Shown here: positions 54,601 through 64,000 of the stretch, piece after piece
Layout: each line of letters starts with the position of its first letter
Numbering within the stretch: position 1 is the stretch's first letter
Assembly (NCBI GenBank): GCA_029215795.1
Contig: JARDYH010000005.1
Location: 162,899,814 to 162,963,813, forward strand
Origin: Anniella stebbinsi
Lineage: Eukaryota; Chordata; Lepidosauria; Squamata; Anniellidae
DNA: 64,000 bases
Direction: 5' to 3'
Position numbers and translations under genes: made by a program
The notes under the pieces: generated by a model
Seen by the model: only the letters and a program-made list of their open reading frames with translations
Database searches by the model: none
Told to the model about the DNA's origin: nothing

Positions 54601-57600
54601 CTTTTAGGTTGTTGAGGTAGGGTGATCTGTTTTATGTTGGAATCTGAAGACAGGAGGCGTCTAATCCTGAACTCCAAAGGCGACTTCGATCAGAAGATTA
54701 AAAGCAGTTGAGTTTCATGTATCCGGGTGGTTCTATCTTGAATGATTGCAACTTCACTATCTAACACAAATGTGAAAAGTTGTTTATTTTCCTCTTCCCT
54801 CCATTCTCCTCTTCCCTCCTTTTTCCTTTCGTATTATATCTCTTGGATCAGGGGCAGGCAGAAGGTAGTTTGGGATCTACTGGTAGATCTCTTAAGTGTT
54901 TTTCAGAAGATCAGAAAGGCTTTCTGACTCTCAGCTGTCCAATAATAGAAACTGCTAAAAATGCCCTTCAGCTTAAATTACTCTGCTGCAACAAAATAAA
55001 AATTGGGTTGCAGGAAACCAGGAGTGTTTTTTTTTCCTGAGCTGAACATATGCTCAGAGGCACCCTCCCCTTATTTCCTTATGTAAAGCCACTCTCCTGA
55101 ACCATTGTTTTGCACCTGACTCTGGTTGGTGAATCTTAAGAAAAAGCTAGATCCTGTAAGCCTAGAATCTGCCTACCCCCATCTTAGATTAGAAGTCAGC
55201 CTTCCCCCACCTAGTGCTCTCCAGATGTGTTTGACTATAACTCCCATAATTCCAAACTGGCATGCCCATTGGCCATGCTGACTGGGAATTATTGGAGTTG
55301 TAGTTCAATACATCTGGAGAGCATGAAGTCAGGGAAGTTTGTTATAAATCGGCTCTGAAGTGCCTTGAGAGGCAGGTAGCACATAAACATAAAAAGATCC
55401 CCCCCAAAAACTGGTAATACTTGGGGCAGGTGTAACCTGACTAGGGTGACCATATGGAAAGGAGAACAGAGCTCCTGTATCTTTAACAGTTGTATAGAAA
55501 AGGGTCACTCTACAAAAGAGGGCAGAGCTCCTGCAGCTTTAACTGTTGTGATGAAGAGGGAATTTCACCAGGTGCTGCGTGCATACAGCTGACACCTGCT
55601 GAAATTCCCTTTTCTATACAAATGTTAAAGATACAGGAGCCCTGTCCTCCTTTCCATATGGTCACCCTTAACCTAATGCCTTGTATTGCTTTCCCTTTAT
55701 GTGTCGTGACTCTGGCTAACTCTCTAAAGTTCTTGCTCACGACTTCATGTACACTGATACACAACAATAACAGTGAGATTTCTTTTATTGTAATCACACG
55801 GAATTCAAAGCATAACGGTTTCATTTCTGCAAACACACACTTGAAGCTGAAGTCAGACTAGACAGCTTTCAGGTAGAACAGCTTAATGTGAACAGCACTC
55901 ACTCAGGGGTAGACATTTAGAGATTAGCTCTAGTCCTTAGAGGTCAGGAGCGGCCACACTGCACTGGAATCCTCTGGAACGTAGAGACACACTCTCGGAA
56001 AGCCTCCAGACAGTAGGTAAGACTATCTTGAACTAAATCAGACTCAGCCTGTCGGGGAACGCTGAGCAGATCACCGAACCAAGACGTCAGGAAATGAACC
56101 TCTTCGACCTAGGGAGCCTTCCCAATTCACGTAGCTTTAGCTCTGAGGAAGGTCCTCTCACAGGTCCCACACACACAGAATTGTAGAACAGCAACAATGA
56201 GCTTCTGCCTCTCTCTGCCCGTAACTTTGGCTCCATGGAGAGAGACAGCAAGCTATAGAACACGAATCTAGAACAGTAGTCTCAAGTCCAAATCTATGAA
56301 AAGCTACAGTGCACTTTTCATGGCATAGTTCTTTTAGAAGCAACAAGTCCACACAGCAATAGAACATGTACAGAGTGCATCACACAATTCCACATCAGAA
56401 TAGTAACTCACAGCAGCAGCAGAGCAGCAAGAGGATAGACGAGATAATTCCTAGCAACGGAATTACTCTCAGGACCAAGGCAATATAGTGTGGAGGCTGG
56501 GCAAATTCTGAGCTACTTTGACAGACAGGGCTTCAGGCCTGTAATCTAAACTCACGTACCAACAGGGCGGCACGGTTCAACCTCTTCTGATGACGCCACA
56601 GTGTGAGGAAGATAGCCCCCACACCTTTGCAAAGCATAGTTTAATTCCCAGAGAACGTTCAAGGCCTTCGGCCTACCATTTGAGATAAGCACATACCAGA
56701 AAGCAGAGATACATTTTCTCATGACAAATTGCCAAGTCTTCAGTCTACAATTCACAGGGCCAGCCCTGTGAATTGTCTACGAAGCACCTGACACCCAACA
56801 TTATGTTCCCTGCAGGAGAAAGTGGAGAAATGCCGAGCAGTTATTATTTCGGGGTTCAAGAAGCGCCACCAAACGATAGATGAGGAGAAACAGCTGCTCC
56901 TGGCAAAGCTCCAAGAGGAAGAGCAGGAGACGCTGGAGAACCTGCAACATAATGGGGCCTTTCTGCGAGAGCAGCGTGCAGCCCTGCAAAACCTGGTCTC
57001 AGAGATGGAGCATTGCTGCCAGCAGCCCCCCATTTCCTTGCTCAAGGTGAGAGTGTCTAGAGTGGGGCTCCTGTGTTTTCTCAAAACAGCTGTGTAGAAG
57101 AGGTGGATTTGGGGCTTGTAGGACTGATACCACAAGTTTGTTGGTGGGGAATTGATAAATAAGTAAATAGCACTCCTGCACTTACTGCTACTTAAACTCT
57201 ACATGCTGCTTTTTTGAAAATGGGATTAAGCAAAGCCATAAGGGCTAGATACATACGCATGAGGTAGAGGAGGAGGAGGAGGAAGAAAGAAGGAAAGAAA
57301 ACGGTAGGCAATTTTAAGGCAATGGCCAATTTTAAGGCAATGGCGAATTCGCGTCCAGCAGAACTGTTCAGGGTGGTGAGAGGTCTAACTCGGGCACCCT
57401 CCCCCCTGAACCCAATGTTAGAGCCTTCGGTAGTTCGCTGTGATGCCTTTAACAATCATTTCACAGATAAAATCTCTCGGATAAGAGCCGACTTAGATGC
57501 TGTCGTTATAGCAGAGGCTGACAATGGAGTGTCCAGCGACTCCGCGAGTAGAATTACACTGGATCAGTTTCAGTTGGTGAGTACCGAGGACGTGGACAAG

Positions 57601-59274
57601 CTGCTTGGTCGAGTGAGGAGGACGACTTGCCCTCTCGATCCCTGTCCTTCTTGGCTGGTCGCCCAGGGAGGAGATGCAGTTAGATCACAACTACAATATA
57701 TTATTAATGCATCTCTCAGGGAGGGGAGTTTTCCATCATGTTTAAAAGAAGCGGTAGTACGGCCGCTTCTAAAAAAGCCCTCCCTGGATCCCCTGGACTT
57801 TAATAACTATAGGCCAGTATCAAATCTTCCATTTTTGGGCAAGGTGATCGAGAGGGCGGTTGCCTTCCAACTGCAAGCAGTTTTGGATGATACAGATTTT
57901 CTAGACCCATTTCAAACTGGCTTCAGAGCAGGATACGGAGTTGAGACTGCTATGGTCGCCTTAGTGGATGATCTACACCTGAGTATTGACAGGGGGAGTG
58001 TGTCCCTGTTGGTACTCCTGGACCTCTCAGCGGCTTTCGATACCATCGACCATGGTATCCTTCTGGATCGCCTGAGGGAATTGGGACTCGGGGGCACTGT
58101 GCTTCAGTGGTTCCAGTCCTACCTCTCGGGCAGGTTCCAGATGGTGATGCTTGGGGATAGCTGCTCTTCAAAAAAAGAGTTGCTATGTGGTGTACCACAA
58201 GGTGCCATCCTTTCCCCAATGCTGTTTAACATTTACATGAAACCGCTGGGAGAGATCATCCGGAGGCATGGGGCGGGGTGCTATCAGTATGCTGATGACA
58301 CCCAAATATATTTCTCTATGCCTTCGACAACAGCATCAGCTAAGGATAGTGTGTCTCCTCTGAATGAATGCTTGGAGGCGGTAATGGGCTGGATGAGGAA
58401 AAACAAACTGAAGCTGAATCCAGACAAGACGGAGGTGCTTACTGTCAAGGGCCACAACCTGGGGTTGGAGGTATGTCAACCAGTTCTGGATGGGGTTACA
58501 CTCCCCCTGAAAGACTGTGTTCGCAGCTTGGGGGTGCTCCTGGATCCGTTGCTCCAAATGACAGCTCAGATAGATGCGACTGCCAGGAGTGCCTACTATC
58601 AGCTTCGGCTGATACGCCAGCTGCGCCCCTTCCTAGAATTGGAAGACCTAAAATCAGTAGTGCACGCACTGGTAACTTCGAGGCTCGACTTCTGCAATGC
58701 GCTGTACATAGGGCTACCTCTGTGCCTAGTCCGGAAACTTCAATTAGTTCAAAATATGGCAGCCAGGTTGGTCACCGGTACATCTAGGGGTGACCACATT
58801 ACACCAGTTTTAAAAGCTCTTCACTGGCTGCCAATCAGTTTCCGGGCGAAGTACAAAGTGTTGGTTATTACCTTTAAAGCCCTACATGGTTTGGGTCCAG
58901 GTTACCTACGGGATCACCTTCTCCCATACAATCCGCCCCGCACGCTCAGGTCCTCTGGGAAGAATTTATTACAGTCAACAAGAACTAGACTGACAACCGT
59001 TACCCAGAGGACCTTCTCTTCTGCCGCTCCCAGATTATGGAATGACCTGCCGGGAGCGATTCGCCAACTCACTAGTCTTCCGGAATTTAAAAGATCTATA
59101 AAGACTTATCTCTTCCGGCAGGCCTACCCAGATGAATTTTAAAGTGTTTTATTGGTGTTTTATTGGTGTTTTAATGATGTACTGGTTTTATTTGCTTTTA
59201 ATCAGTTTTTGTATTTTGTGTTTGGTGTTGTTCCCCGCCTCGATCCGTTGGGAGAGGCGGGTGATAAATAAATA

Positions 59275-59314
<40 letters not shown>

Positions 59315-62300
59315 TTCAGGCATATCAAAGAGGTATAGCTAAAATGGCCGTCTGAAACGAAGTTTGCTTTTCACCTATTACTGGCAGGAAGCTGAAATAA
59401 AGGAAATGTTATGAAAAAACATCCTGGCTCAATAATGTTCATGTTCTAGACGGGTCAGAACCACAAAGGAAAACTTGAGACATTTCTGTACAACAGTACA
59501 AATAAAAAACAAAATATGTCATGAATAAAGGTGGGAGGAGGGATTAAAAGACTTTAGTAGCCAGTCCCGTCACGTATTGTGTTTAAATGAAAAACTATAA
59601 AAGTAAAGGGAAGATACTTGGTGGGGTTGCTCCTGGCAGACATTTGTATAGGAAATGTATGCACTGAGTTTTGTCTAGTTTTCTTTTCCTATTGTAACCT
59701 TTGTCAACAAAAGCCATGGTATTAATTTCTTTCTACAACTGTCTTATATACATTTGCGTGGTGTTAATAAATGTTTGAAATATAATCTTTGAGAATATTT
59801 ATAAAGTAACTTGTGTTGAGTGTAAAATGACTGAGTCCTTCTCAGCAGCAGAAAAAAATGCATCTTTGCGTTCCCAAATATAGACAGGAAGTAGGAGTCT
59901 GCCAAACTAACAAGATATCTGCTTAATAAGGCTTATTATCCATACATTATTTCTCCTGCAACTATGTACTTCTAAATCAGAGACTGCATTCTATGTCCTC
60001 TATCTTTATTTATTTATTACATTTATATACCACCCCATAGCTGAAGCTCTCTATCATGATCCTGGTGAAGCCGCATTTTTGGATGCTCTGATCAATACTA
60101 CAATGACAGTATTACAGATCATCTGGATGTTTACACTGTGTGTGTTTTCTCCCTCTAGGATGTGAAAAACATCTTGACAAGGTCAGTATGATGCACTTTT
60201 CATGCAGCCCAATCCTACTCAGAAATGCGTTGCACTAAGTTCAGTGAAACTTACTCCCAAGTAAATGTGCAGAGGATTGCAGCCTTTTAGCACAACCTTA
60301 TGCATTTTTATTTGGAAGTAAGTCCCACTGTTGTCAATGGGGCTTGCTCTCTTTAACTGTGCTTAGAATTTCTGCTTTTGAGCTCCATCACACCAGCAAT
60401 TTTAATGCACTCTCGCCATGCCTGGTGTGTGGATTTGCAGCACGGTACTCACATGACGCCGTGCCTGTCCTGCTGACACCCCACCTCTTCCCCAGCCTTT
60501 TCTAGAATGCTAAAAGTCTGGATTATTTTCCCTAAGCGCATTTAATGCGCCCTAAGTCTCCATGTAGTTTAAAAAGAACTGGGGGCTTGAATGGATTGCA
60601 TCAGGTCTTGGCAGGGAAAAGTGATCTCTCCCAGCAGCTAACTCGAAGCCTCAATATAAAACCCAAACCTTGCATCCCAGGCTTGAAAGCATTTTTTAAA
60701 ATCATACAATGCCTGAATCTCTGCAGAGACAGGGTTGTACTCCCTTGATGCCCCCAAAGAGCCAGACAAAAGGGTCGTCCCATTTTTGCCCGGCAGAAAG
60801 GCGGTCTGGTTGAAGTGCTCATCTGACAGGACCTGATTGGAGGGAGAAAGAGAAGAGGTGGGGTGGAGTGGAGTGGAGTGGAGTGGAAGGGAAAATGAGT
60901 GAAGGAGCGAAAGAGCAAAAGAGCAGCTATTCAGGTGAAAGGGATCATAAACTTGACACACTTCTGCCTCAGAGGTAAAAAACAACCAAAAAAGTGGACA
61001 TAAACTGAGCCGGGGGGGGGAGGGGGGATTAGGTGTGATGGAGGTCTTTGTGTCTTTCATGTCCCTGTCTTAAAGGTTGCAAAACAGCATCTTTCATTTC
61101 TGTGGTATTCATGGTAGACATGCACAGGTTCCCCCAATTTTGCTACTTTATCGTTCTGTGGGTTCCACTCATGAATTCCAGTTTAACCAGGAGAATTTCC
61201 AAAACGACTTTGATAAGAACATAAGAAGAGTCCTGCTGGATCAGACCAAAGGCCCATTCATCCGGCATTCTGTTTCCACAATGGCCAGTGTCTATGGGAA
61301 ACCCATAAGCAGGAAGGACATGAGTGCAACAGCACCCTCTCACTTGGGTTCCCCAGCAACTGGTATTGAGTGGCATACTGCCTGTGACGTTAGACTTAGC
61401 CTATAGCCACTATGACCGGTATCCATTGACAGCCTTATCGCAATGAATGTATCTACTCCCTTTTTATTTATTTATTTATTTATTTATTACATTTGTATAC
61501 CGCCCCATAGCCGAAGCTCTCTGGACGGTTTACATAGGATTAAAAACAATTAAAAACAATATACAAAAATTAAAACAGCAAAAACATACAACATACACAC
61601 AATCTGTACATTTAAAAACCACTTCAACACTTCAAAAACTACAAAAACAAAACAAACCCAGGCTCCTCAGATATTGCCAAATGCCTGAGAGAAGAGGAAA
61701 GTCTTGACCTGGCGCCGAAAAGATAACAATGTTGGCGCCAGGCGGGCCTCGTCGGGGAGATCGTTCCACAATTGGGGAGCCACCACAGAGAAGGCCCTCT
61801 CTCTTGTTGCTGACCTCCGAGCTTCCCTCGGAGGAGGCACTCGGAGGAGGGCCTTAGATGTTGAACGTAGTGTTCGGGTAGGCTCATGTCGGGAAAGGCG
61901 TTCCATCAGGTATTGTGGTCCCAAGCCGTGTAAGGCTTTATAGGTTAAAGCCTGCATCTTGAACCGGGCTCGGAAACATACAGGCAGCCAATTTTATCTA
62001 AGCGCTGTGTGAATAAGTAGTTCCTTTTATCTGTCCTGAATCTTCCACCATTCATCTTCAGTGGATGGCCCTGGGCTCTAGTATGATGAGAGAAGGGAAG
62101 AAATGCCTCTTTTCACTTTCTCCAGACCATGCAGAACTGTATACAGCACACTCATGCCCCTGTTCCTTCCTCACATTTTTTCTAAACGAAAGAGTCCCAT
62201 AAATTGTAAACATTCCTTATAGGGCAGAGGTACAGAATCTCTTTCAGCCCAAGGGCAAAATCCCATTTCAGAGAAGCTCTCGGGGCCTGTATTCCAGTGA

Positions 62301-62715
62301 TGGGCAGGGCCAAAGGCAAAAGGGGAGGAGCCAAAATCCAAACATATTTTAACTCAAAGCTCTTACTGCCAGTAACTCAGCTTTAGGAGAGGCATTTCAG
62401 CCTTTCAGAATGGGGGAAAGCTGCACAACAGCCAAGAAGCCACAAACTGATTAGTGGTTGGAGAAAGGGGGTGGGGACAGACAACTCCATGAGAGTTGGA
62501 AGGGTCCTCAAAGGTAATCTAGTCTGTCCCCCACCAATACACAAAATCCATTGCTATAGCATCCCAATAGGTGGCCACCTAGCCTCTAACATTGGTAACG
62601 TGTACTCCCCACAGGAGTGAAGGAGTGTCGCTGCAGGAGCCGCAGCCCATATTGATGGAACTACAAGCCTCATGTGATGTCCCCGGGTTGATGGAGTCAC
62701 TCCGAAGATACAGAG
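51200..62715 (+). CDS. TRIM-B: RING/B-box/coiled-coil TRIM gene, 3' part outside window
   Basis: Five exons join in phase: 51200-51619, 52677-52772, 56816-57046, 60159-60181, 62615-62715. They give 871 nt so far (290 codons plus one base, phase 1). RING ligands: Cys18, Cys21, Cys33, His35, Cys38, Cys41, Cys57, Cys60. B-box 2: Cys95, His98, Cys106, Cys114, Cys117, His124, His127. Coiled-coil exons of 96 and 231 nt and the 23-nt microexon follow the TRIM pattern. A B30.2 exon is expected past 64000. It is only distantly related to TRIM-A, with a longer N-terminal tail and different coiled coil, and resembles the TRIM10-like group in a general way. A solo LTR, an L2 and MITEs fill its introns. 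All visible splice sites are GT-AG. Confidence 0.85.
52345..52640. mobile_element. Palindromic MITE family 2, inverted dimer 1
   Basis: The forward unit GGCTCCTGTACCTTTAACAG ... ACAGTTAAAGCTGCAGGAGC is followed, after AGAGTGACCAGATACAAAAG, by the same unit in complement (GGCTCCTGCAGCTTTAACTG ... TGTTAAAGATACAGG). The whole folds back. It lies in TRIM-B intron 1. Confidence 0.65.
52677..52772 (+). CDS. TRIM-B exon 2: start of coiled coil
   Basis: 96 nt between TTTCCTCCACAG and GTAAGC, phase 0. It encodes TKIQERVPHLRKMMGEVMKL and then an acidic tail. It follows a MITE by only about 35 bp. Confidence 0.85.
53153..53467. mobile_element. Palindromic MITE family 2, inverted dimer 2
   Basis: GCTGACTATATGAAAAGGAG at the left and CTCCTTTTCATATGGTCAGC at the right are complementary tips. 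Between them are two head-to-head units meeting near CTTTTGTACATGGTCAAGAG. Largely complete, in TRIM-B intron 2. Confidence 0.7.
53565..53830 (+). mobile_element. CR1 LINE, 3' end fragment
   Basis: GATGGCTTTAAAAGGGGGTT, TAGATAAATTCCTGGAGGAG, ACTGTGTGAACAGAGCACTG, CTTGGTCTGATCCAGCATGG and CTCTTCTTATG give the CR1 terminus in sense orientation. TRIM-B intron 2. No gene is recognised from 53831 to 55196. Confidence 0.75.
55444..55668. mobile_element. Palindromic MITE family 2, inverted dimer 3 with deletion
   Basis: Tips GGGTGACCATATGGAAAGG and CCTTTCCATATGGTCACCC are almost perfect complements. The first unit is truncated after GTATAGAAAAGGG, the second is whole. It lies immediately before the LTR in TRIM-B intron 2. 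A dispersed palindrome is at 55197-55335. Confidence 0.7.
55702..56800 (-). mobile_element. Solo LTR, second copy, in TRIM-B intron 2
   Basis: 1099 bp from TGTCGTGACTC to CACCCAACA with an exact 5-bp duplication TTATG at 55697-55701 and 56801-56805. CAGTGAGATTTCTTTTATTG near 55770 and TCTATGAAAAGCTACAGTGC near 56294 match the LTR at 27032 in the same orientation. No internal genes remain, so it arose by recombination between two LTRs of a provirus or retrotransposon. It ends 15 bp before TRIM-B exon 3. Confidence 0.78.
56816..57046 (+). CDS. TRIM-B exon 3: main coiled coil
   Basis: 231 nt, the canonical length, with heptads such as LLLAKLQEEEQETLENL and the family CCQQPP near the end, then CTCAAG/GTGAGA. 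Its acceptor TTCCCTGCAG is separated from the end of a solo LTR by 15 bp, so most of its pyrimidine tract has been displaced. Confidence 0.88.
57320..59311 (+). mobile_element. L2-clade LINE, 5'-truncated, with open RT frame
   Basis: A second L2 subfamily (3' UTR with CCCCGCCTCGATCCGTTGGG, AGGCGGGTGATAAATAAATA, then a (TTA)n tail to 59311). The frame 57322-59142 encodes 606 residues without interruption: NNYRPVSNLPFLGKVIERAV, LDLSAAFDTIDHGILLDRL, GVPQGAILSPMLFNIYMKPL, YADD at 58288-58299, LKLNPDKTEVLTV, VTSRLDFCNALYIGL, HWLPISFRAKYKVL, then RTFSSAAPRLWNDLPGAIRQ and a natural TAA. The endonuclease is missing by 5' truncation, so the ATG at 57322 is incidental. It lies in TRIM-B intron 3 and is a recent insertion by its clean frame. 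Confidence 0.88.
59312..60158. other. TRIM-B intron, short L2 tail at 60002-60056
   Basis: Contains TATTTATTTATTACATTTAT and ATACCACCCCATAGCTGAAG at 60002-60050, the complement of an L2 3' end only. No other feature is recognised. Confidence 0.4.
60159..60181 (+). CDS. TRIM-B exon 4: 23-nt microexon
   Basis: It encodes DVKNILT plus two bases, between TCTCCCTCTAG and GTCAGT. Size and phase are the same as in TRIM-A exon 4. Confidence 0.83.
60863..60885 (+). repeat. (GGAGT)n pentamer run
   Basis: GGGGTGGAGTGGAGTGGAGT continues to GGAGTGGAAGG, four to five pentamers. A short simple repeat in TRIM-B intron 4. Confidence 0.7.
61218..62240 (-). mobile_element. CR1 LINE fragment split by an L2 insertion
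   Basis: The left part (61218-61460) has AGAACATAAGAAGAGTCCTG, CTGGATCAGACCAAAGG and CCCCAGCAACTGGTATTGAG. The right part (61991-62240) continues with CCTTTTATCTGTCCTGAATC and GGATGGCCCTGGGCTCTAGT. The L2 fragment fills the gap. A TTTCACTTTC word at 62111-62120 lies in the right part. Confidence 0.75.
61461..61990 (-). mobile_element. L2-clade LINE, 5'-truncated insertion
   Basis: On the minus strand: TYKALHGLGPQYLMERLSRH, then RAFSVVAPQLWNDLPDEARL, KTFLFSQAFGNI and stop, followed by the UTR and (AAATA)n tail at 61461-61490. It is almost identical to 47917-48440, and keeps CGA where that copy has TGA. It inserted in the CR1 of TRIM-B intron 4. Confidence 0.85.
62615..62715 (+). CDS. TRIM-B exon 5: linker
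   Basis: 101 nt, from TACTCCCCACAG to AGAG/GTAAGT, phase 2 to 1. It encodes SEGVSLQEPQPILMELQ and ends LMESLRRYR. It is fifteen bases shorter than the 116-nt version in TRIM-A and in frame with exon 4. The next exon is not found before 64000. Confidence 0.8.
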
Positions 62716-62768
62716 GTAAGTGAGGGATGATGCAAAGCTACACTAGGCATGTGAGCTTGATGGCAAAT

Positions 62769-63130
62769 TTATTTATTTATGTATGTATTTATTTATTTAA
62801 AACGTTTCTTTGCTATCTTTTAGGGCAGAAACCCTCCTAAGGCGGCTTAAAACAATTAAATACATAAAAATGTTTCAAATATTAAAAGCAATAAAACCAT
62901 AAATGCAAAAAAAGCAATTAAAAAGAATAAAAGCCAACCATAAAATCAGCAAGAACAGCAATGGCAATAGCAGCAACAACAATCCTCATATCATGAGAAG
63001 GCCATGGTAGAATAAAATGTTTTCAAGGCCCTCTTCAAAGCCAGCAAGGACGGTGTATGGCGGACTTCTGATGAGAGTTTGTTCCAAAGGCGTGGGGCCA
63101 CTGCAAAGAAGGCAAAGGAGATTGCAACTT
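62769..63130 (-). mobile_element. LINE (L2-like) 3' end fragment
   Basis: A (TTTA)n tail at 62769-62799 is followed by TTAGGGCAGAAACCCTCC, an A-rich UTR, and the complement of a coding end (GGCGTGGGGCCACTGCAAAG). A more diverged subfamily. TRIM-B intron 5. Confidence 0.55.
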
Positions 63131-63639
63131 GTCAGGGTCTAGTCGTGTGAGATCCATGGCTTTAGCCCAAGCCTGTGAAATTTAAATCAGGTATTTGTGC
63201 TCACTCTCCACCCTACCCCACAGAGCGGTTCTCTGCAGGCAGCAAGATTGGGAAGGAACAAGGCTATAGCACAACTCCCTGCCATTTTCTTTGAACCAAG
63301 TAATCAGGACTAGCTAGGAAGAGGCATTTGCAGCTCCCCCCTGGTCCCTGCAAAACACATTCAAATAATTACTTTAAATGCAGCAATAAATAAACTAATT
63401 TAAAAGAGATAAATAACTGAGGAGCTGAAACATGTTCATTTTAAAGCATAATATTAAATATATCATTAAAAATAAAGCAAGCAATGCTCTCGCACACACA
63501 GAAATAGATACCAGCTATGAAGTCCAAAGGGGGAATCATCCAGGCAGCACCCATATTAATAGAGAAGTTATTACAGGCAAGCAGAACTCCATGTGTGTAT
63601 ATATCAGGATTCCGGCAATCTGTCTTTCATATTTGTACA

Positions 63640-63912
63640 CAGTTAGCATCTTTTTGTGCTAAACAGGCAAAAACCTTTTTATTTAAACAGGCTTTTGTAT
63701 TTGGGACAATTTATTTTCTTTGTTGGTCTGTTAACCTGTATTTTAATTTAATTACGTTTTAACTGACTGCTTTAAAATGCTCTTAATTGGTTTTTAGATG
63801 GTTTTATGTTGTTTGTTATGTTACTTTTTAAAATGTGGATTTTACTGTTTGCCACCTGGGATATTTTTTTTATGGGAAACATAGAGTACAAATGAAATAA
63901 ATAGGTGAGAAC
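63640..63912 (+). mobile_element. LINE (L2-like) 3' end fragment
   Basis: AAAACCTTTTTATTTAAACA, GGTTTTTAGATGGTTTTATG, TTTGCCACCTGGGATATTTT and TACAAATGAAATAAATAGG follow the coding end and UTR order of a different L2-like subfamily. No TRIM-B B30.2 exon is seen here, and the remaining sequence to 64000 is featureless. Confidence 0.5.
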
Positions 63913-64000
63913 AGGGGGGAAAGTGCATATGATTTGCATTAATTTCATGGCTTCAGTATGAAAAGAAGCTGCTTAACTTCATGCAAACCAGGAAATCTAT

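Overview
This is vertebrate nuclear DNA, most likely from a squamate (or other lepidosaur) reptile. The organism call is inference. It rests on L2-, CR1- and Penelope-type retroelements sitting alongside MIR/CORE-like SINEs, hAT-like DNA transposons and solo LTRs, with small spliced exons separated by repeat-filled introns. No prokaryotic operons, rRNA genes, tRNA genes or CRISPR arrays were seen.

The host genes are a cluster of TRIM (RING, B-box, coiled-coil, B30.2) E3 ubiquitin ligase genes. TRIM-A is complete on the + strand: eight coding exons from 21453 to 41038 join in phase to exactly 1503 nt (500 codons plus stop), with a polyadenylation signal at 41225. TRIM-B starts at 51200 on the + strand; five exons are visible to 62715 and its B30.2 exon must lie beyond the window. 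Around them are damaged or orphan relatives: a - strand RING/B-box exon at 8731-9126 with a shortened B-box, a frameshifted + strand B30.2 exon at 10884-11411, and a + strand RING/B-box exon at 45740-46150 whose B-box has lost several zinc ligands. These fit birth-and-death evolution of a TRIM array. The intact members should be cytoplasmic or nuclear ubiquitin ligases, plausibly in innate immunity, though no substrate can be read from sequence.

Layout: 1-8.7 kb is repeat debris (L2, a foldback hAT, SINE, CR1). 8.7-9.3 kb holds the minus-strand TRIM exon and a possible interferon-type promoter. 10-15 kb holds a CpG-rich 350-bp MITE, the B30.2 pseudogene, a Penelope-like element with an open GIY-YIG domain, and a GC-rich foldback hAT. 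16-21 kb is CR1, L2 and MITE fragments and a candidate TRIM-A promoter. 21-41 kb is TRIM-A, its introns filled by CR1, a solo LTR, MITEs and a 1.8-kb foldback hAT carrying 242-bp palindromic tandem units. 41-48 kb holds mostly old repeats and the orphan TRIM exon. 48-51 kb is a nearly intact L2 on the - strand whose frame is broken by one visible stop. 51-63 kb is TRIM-B with a second L2 (uninterrupted RT frame), a solo LTR driven into the polypyrimidine tract of exon 3, and three inverted-dimer MITEs.

The most unusual material is (1) the hAT-like family sharing termini but carrying arrays of perfect or near-perfect palindromes, two copies with exact 8-bp target duplications; (2) the 350-bp GCGCAT-rich MITE in four copies, three of them inside other repeats; and (3) the LTR insertion 15 bp from a TRIM exon.
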